Below, piece after piece: positions 5,534-7,666 of a stretch of 7,666 nucleotides of DNA. The notes beneath the pieces were generated by a model, which saw nothing but the letters and a program-made list of their open reading frames with translations, had not been told where the DNA came from and ran no database searches. Within the stretch, counting starts at the first letter, position 1; each line of letters starts with the position of its first letter. Source of the stretch: an uncultured Burkholderiales bacterium (GTDB lineage Bacteria > Pseudomonadota > Gammaproteobacteria > Burkholderiales > Thiobacillaceae); assembly GCA_937925755.1 (NCBI GenBank), contig CALAMX010000030.1:1-7666 (forward strand), given 5' to 3'. Position numbers and translations under genes: made by a program.

Positions 5534-7543
5534 CTATGAACGGTCGGCTAAGCCGCGCTGGGTGACGGGGACGCGCTCTGCCCGCGCCGGCCAGGTGCCC
5601 TTGTCGCGCACCCGATCGGCCTCGAAGACGAGCCAGCTCTGTCGGCCATGGTGCGGCAGGGCGCGCTGCAATGCAGCCAGGGCCTCGGCGCTGTCGGCAC
5701 GCACGACGACGTAGGGCCGGCCACTCGCATCCCGCCCAGCCCAGACCTGGGCCGTACCCTGCCCCTGCAAGCCTGCTGGCGGCTTGGGAAAACCCAGTCG
5801 GATCCGTGTGCGTTCGACCGCGGCTGGGCTGCCCAGGATCAATAGGGGCAAATCGGCGGGCGGCGTCTCATGTGGCGAGATCGCTTGCGGGGCGTAGTCC
5901 AGCACTCGGCCGGCAAGCAGGCGTGCCGCCGCTTGCCAGGCGGTCTCCTCGTCGGCCAGCAGGAGCCCCGTTCGCGGGGCGATGAACACCTCGCGCAAGA
6001 TGGGGGGCAGCACCACGGGGTCGAGACGGCGCCACAGCCGGAAATCGGGGTCCAGCTCCACCGCCTGCACCAGCCCGTTGACCGGCAGGCTCAGTGTGGC
6101 GCGGGCGGCATCGAGAACAATGATGCGCTGCTCGATGCGGTCTGGATAGACACGCAGGGCGATCGGCACCTTCAGCGTATAGGGTTCGCCCTCCTGCGCG
6201 AAGGTGAGCTTGAGCCGCCCGCCTACCTGTTCGGCCGCCTCCAAACGCAAGCGGGGCGCGCCGGCGCGCTCGACCCACTGCTTGAAGAAGGCCGAGAGAT
6301 CGCGCCCGGTGGCCTCCGCCCAGGCCCGTTCCAGCTCGTCCCAGCCGGCCGTACGGAAGCGATACCGCGCCCAGATCAGCCTGAGGCCACGCTCGAAGGC
6401 CTCGCGCCCGATCTCATCGCGCAGCATCAGAAAGACCATGGCCGCCTTGGCGTAGCCGATGACCGAGTCGATGCCGTGCGTGCGCGCGGTGAAGCGGGTG
6501 AGCGGCCGGTCCTCGGCCTCGGGTACGGCAGCGAGGTCGCGTAGCCAGGCCAGGCGCATCTGCCGCGCCGCCGCCTCGCCTTCGTCCTCCTTGTAGGCGT
6601 AATCGGCGAGGAAGGTGGTCAGCCCCTCCGACCAATTGCCGCGCGCCCAGTCCGGATAGACGCCGTTGCCCCACCAGTTGTGCAGCACCTCGTGCCCGAG
6701 CGAACTCGTGCGGATGAAGGGCAGGCGCAGGACCTCGCGCCCCAGATAGGTGAGGCTGGGCATACCGAAGCCGGTGGGCAGGGGGCTCGCGACCACGCCG
6801 AAGTCGTCGAAGGGATAGGGGCCGATCAGATGGCTGTAGCGCTCGAGATAACGGGCCGAGTCGGCCAGGTAGTTGGCGGCGAGGTCGGCGAGCTCGGGGT
6901 GGAACCAGGTGCGGATACGTACGCGTTTGCCGTCTTGTAGCCTGAGTACGCGCTCACTCACAGTGTAAGGTCCGGCCATCAGGTCTATGCCCTCGGCCGG
7001 GTGGGGGAACTCGAATTCCACCCGATAGCCCCTGGCATCCTCCGCCTCGCGCAGTCGGTTGCCGGGCACCAGCCCCTTCTGGCCCTTGGGCAGGGTGAGG
7101 TGTACCCGGTAGGTAAAGGGTACACCAGGGTCCGGATACCAGCCGGTGCCGGCCGGTAGGAAACTGCCCAAGGGGCTCGCCATAGGCGGTAGCCTTCCCT
7201 GCACTTGGCGGTGGTCGGCCTCGGGCAGGGGGGCGAGATGCCCACTGTATTCCACGGTGAGGCGACCGCCCGCAGACAGTCTGACCGGCGCTCCAGAGGC
7301 CGGCGGCGGCAGGGTCTTTCCATCCAGGACGAGCCGAGTGATGCGCAAGTTCGGTTCGAGCTGGAAGCGCAGCGGCCCCGCCACGCCGCTCAGCAGGGCG
7401 CGCGCGACGAGTCTGCGCGACTCGGGGTCGAGCCGTACATCGAGTTCCAGGTGCGGGGGCTGAGCGCTGGCCGCTAGGGCGAAGGTCAGCAGGACGACGG
7501 CCAGCCCTCTGGCCAGGCTACGAGTGAGGCCAGTCGTCGTCAC
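5534..7543 (-). CDS. Exported M1-like zinc metallopeptidase with extra C-terminal domain
   Basis: The predicted 669-aa protein has an N-terminal signal peptide: basic n-region (R8, R12), hydrophobic GLAVVLLTFALA (13-24) and probable cleavage after ASA (27). It is therefore periplasmic or secreted. The zinc motif HEVLH (284-288) with the downstream ligand E306 in NWSEGLTTF marks a gluzincin of the M1 type. The YxK tyrosine in GYAKAAM (Y364) fits the M1 catalytic tyrosine. In place of the GxMEN motif it has GFGMPSLTY (258-266), so the glutamate that binds the substrate amino terminus is missing. The HExxH-to-Glu gap is 17 residues, not the usual 18. A Pro/Arg-rich region from about 515 leads into a C-terminal domain (565-655) that I do not recognise. 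The GTG start overlaps the upstream stop (GTGA) and has no Shine-Dalgarno site, suggesting coupling. Substrate unknown. Confidence 0.85.
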   Translation of the reverse strand: MTTTGLTRSLARGLAVVLLTFALAASAQPPHLELDVRLDPESRRLVARALLSGVAGPLRFQLEPNLRITRLVLDGKTLPPPASGAPVRLSAGGRLTVEYSGHLAPLPEADHRQVQGRLPPMASPLGSFLPAGTGWYPDPGVPFTYRVHLTLPKGQKGLVPGNRLREAEDARGYRVEFEFPHPAEGIDLMAGPYTVSERVLRLQDGKRVRIRTWFHPELADLAANYLADSARYLERYSHLIGPYPFDDFGVVASPLPTGFGMPSLTYLGREVLRLPFIRTSSLGHEVLHNWWGNGVYPDWARGNWSEGLTTFLADYAYKEDEGEAAARQMRLAWLRDLAAVPEAEDRPLTRFTARTHGIDSVIGYAKAAMVFLMLRDEIGREAFERGLRLIWARYRFRTAGWDELERAWAEATGRDLSAFFKQWVERAGAPRLRLEAAEQVGGRLKLTFAQEGEPYTLKVPIALRVYPDRIEQRIIVLDAARATLSLPVNGLVQAVELDPDFRLWRRLDPVVLPPILREVFIAPRTGLLLADEETAWQAAARLLAGRVLDYAPQAISPHETPPADLPLLILGSPAAVERTRIRLGFPKPPAGLQGQGTAQVWAGRDASGRPYVVVRADSAEALAALQRALPHHGRQSWLVFEADRVRDKGTWPARAERVPVTQRGLADRS

Positions 7544-7666
7544 CGGGCGGGCGGAAAACGCGCCACGATCTCCAACTCCTGGCCGTCGCGGCGCACCTTG
7601 AGCGGCAGTGAGCTTCCCGGCGCTTGCCGTTCGATCGTCTGGCGCAGCGTTTGGGGCGAGCGGATT
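7540..7666 (-). CDS. C-terminal fragment of a PDZ-domain-like protein
   Basis: The last 41 codons of a gene enter from the right edge and end at TGA (7542-7540). The peptide runs IRSPQTLRQTIERQ, APGSSLPLKVRRDGQ, ELEIVARFPPAR. The pattern of a short helix, then APGSxLxLxVxRxGxExE and a final beta strand, is that of the end of a PDZ domain. Such domains bind protein termini and often sit at the end of periplasmic proteases or lipoproteins. The 4-bp overlap with the M1-like gene indicates an operon. The host protein could be an HtrA/Do-like or S1-type protease or a ChaN-type lipoprotein; the window cannot decide. Confidence 0.6.
   Translation of the reverse strand, partial: IRSPQTLRQTIERQAPGSSLPLKVRRDGQELEIVARFPPAR

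Noticed and set aside
5530..5547. CCGAC/GTCGG hairpin near the convergent stops as a bidirectional terminator.
   Set aside because: Only five base pairs with an 8-nt loop and no T-run on either strand. The 53-bp gap between the convergent genes shows no clear intrinsic terminator.
5870..6544. 224-codon plus-strand frame inside the M1-like gene.
   Set aside because: Antisense shadow of a gene with an intact zinc site. No ribosome binding site and no recognisable domain.

Overview
The window looks like a GC-rich proteobacterial chromosome, most likely gamma- or betaproteobacterial. This rests on a XerC tail of proteobacterial type, a prkA-yeaH-spoVR operon whose proteins closely resemble E. 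coli YeaG, YeaH and YcgB, and canonical Shine-Dalgarno sites. I cannot name the species. All comparisons with known proteins are from memory, not from a search.

Layout. (1) Positions 1-182 hold the last 60 codons of xerC, a tyrosine recombinase. (2) Positions 183-385 are a repeat island: two tandem, imperfectly palindromic units of about 65 bp, then a perfect 9-bp hairpin, then a degenerate second copy of the 3' end of xerC. (3) Positions 386-723 are non-coding and appear regulatory. They hold an NtrC-like dyad, an IHF-like site, a near-consensus sigma-54 (-24/-12) promoter and a foldable leader hairpin. (4) Positions 724-5480 are a tight three-gene operon: prkA/yeaG (AAA+ kinase or protease), yeaH (DUF444, VWA-type MIDAS protein) and spoVR/ycgB. 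Genes one and two are 12 nt apart and genes two and three overlap by 4 bp. (5) Positions 5534-7666, on the opposite strand and converging on the operon, hold an exported M1-like metallopeptidase. Its GTG start overlaps by 4 bp the stop of an upstream gene, of which only a PDZ-like C-terminus is present.

How the genes work together. PrkA-YeaH-SpoVR is a widely conserved stress and starvation module. In E. coli, yeaGH is known to respond to nitrogen starvation through NtrC and sigma-54. The promoter read here would give the same logic: NtrC-like site at about -139, IHF-like bend site at about -53, and a -24/-12 element. An AAA+ ATPase encoded beside a VWA/MIDAS protein recalls MoxR-type AAA+/VWA pairs that remodel metalloproteins. 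SpoVR, with its conserved His/Glu cluster, is a candidate client, but this is inference. The M1-like protein is a separate transcription unit with no evident link to the operon.

I found no CRISPR array, tRNA, rRNA, complete insertion sequence or clearly new defence system. The points most worth following are the sigma-54 promoter architecture, the duplicated xerC tail around the palindromic repeats, and the M1-like enzyme that lacks the standard aminopeptidase exopeptidase motif.
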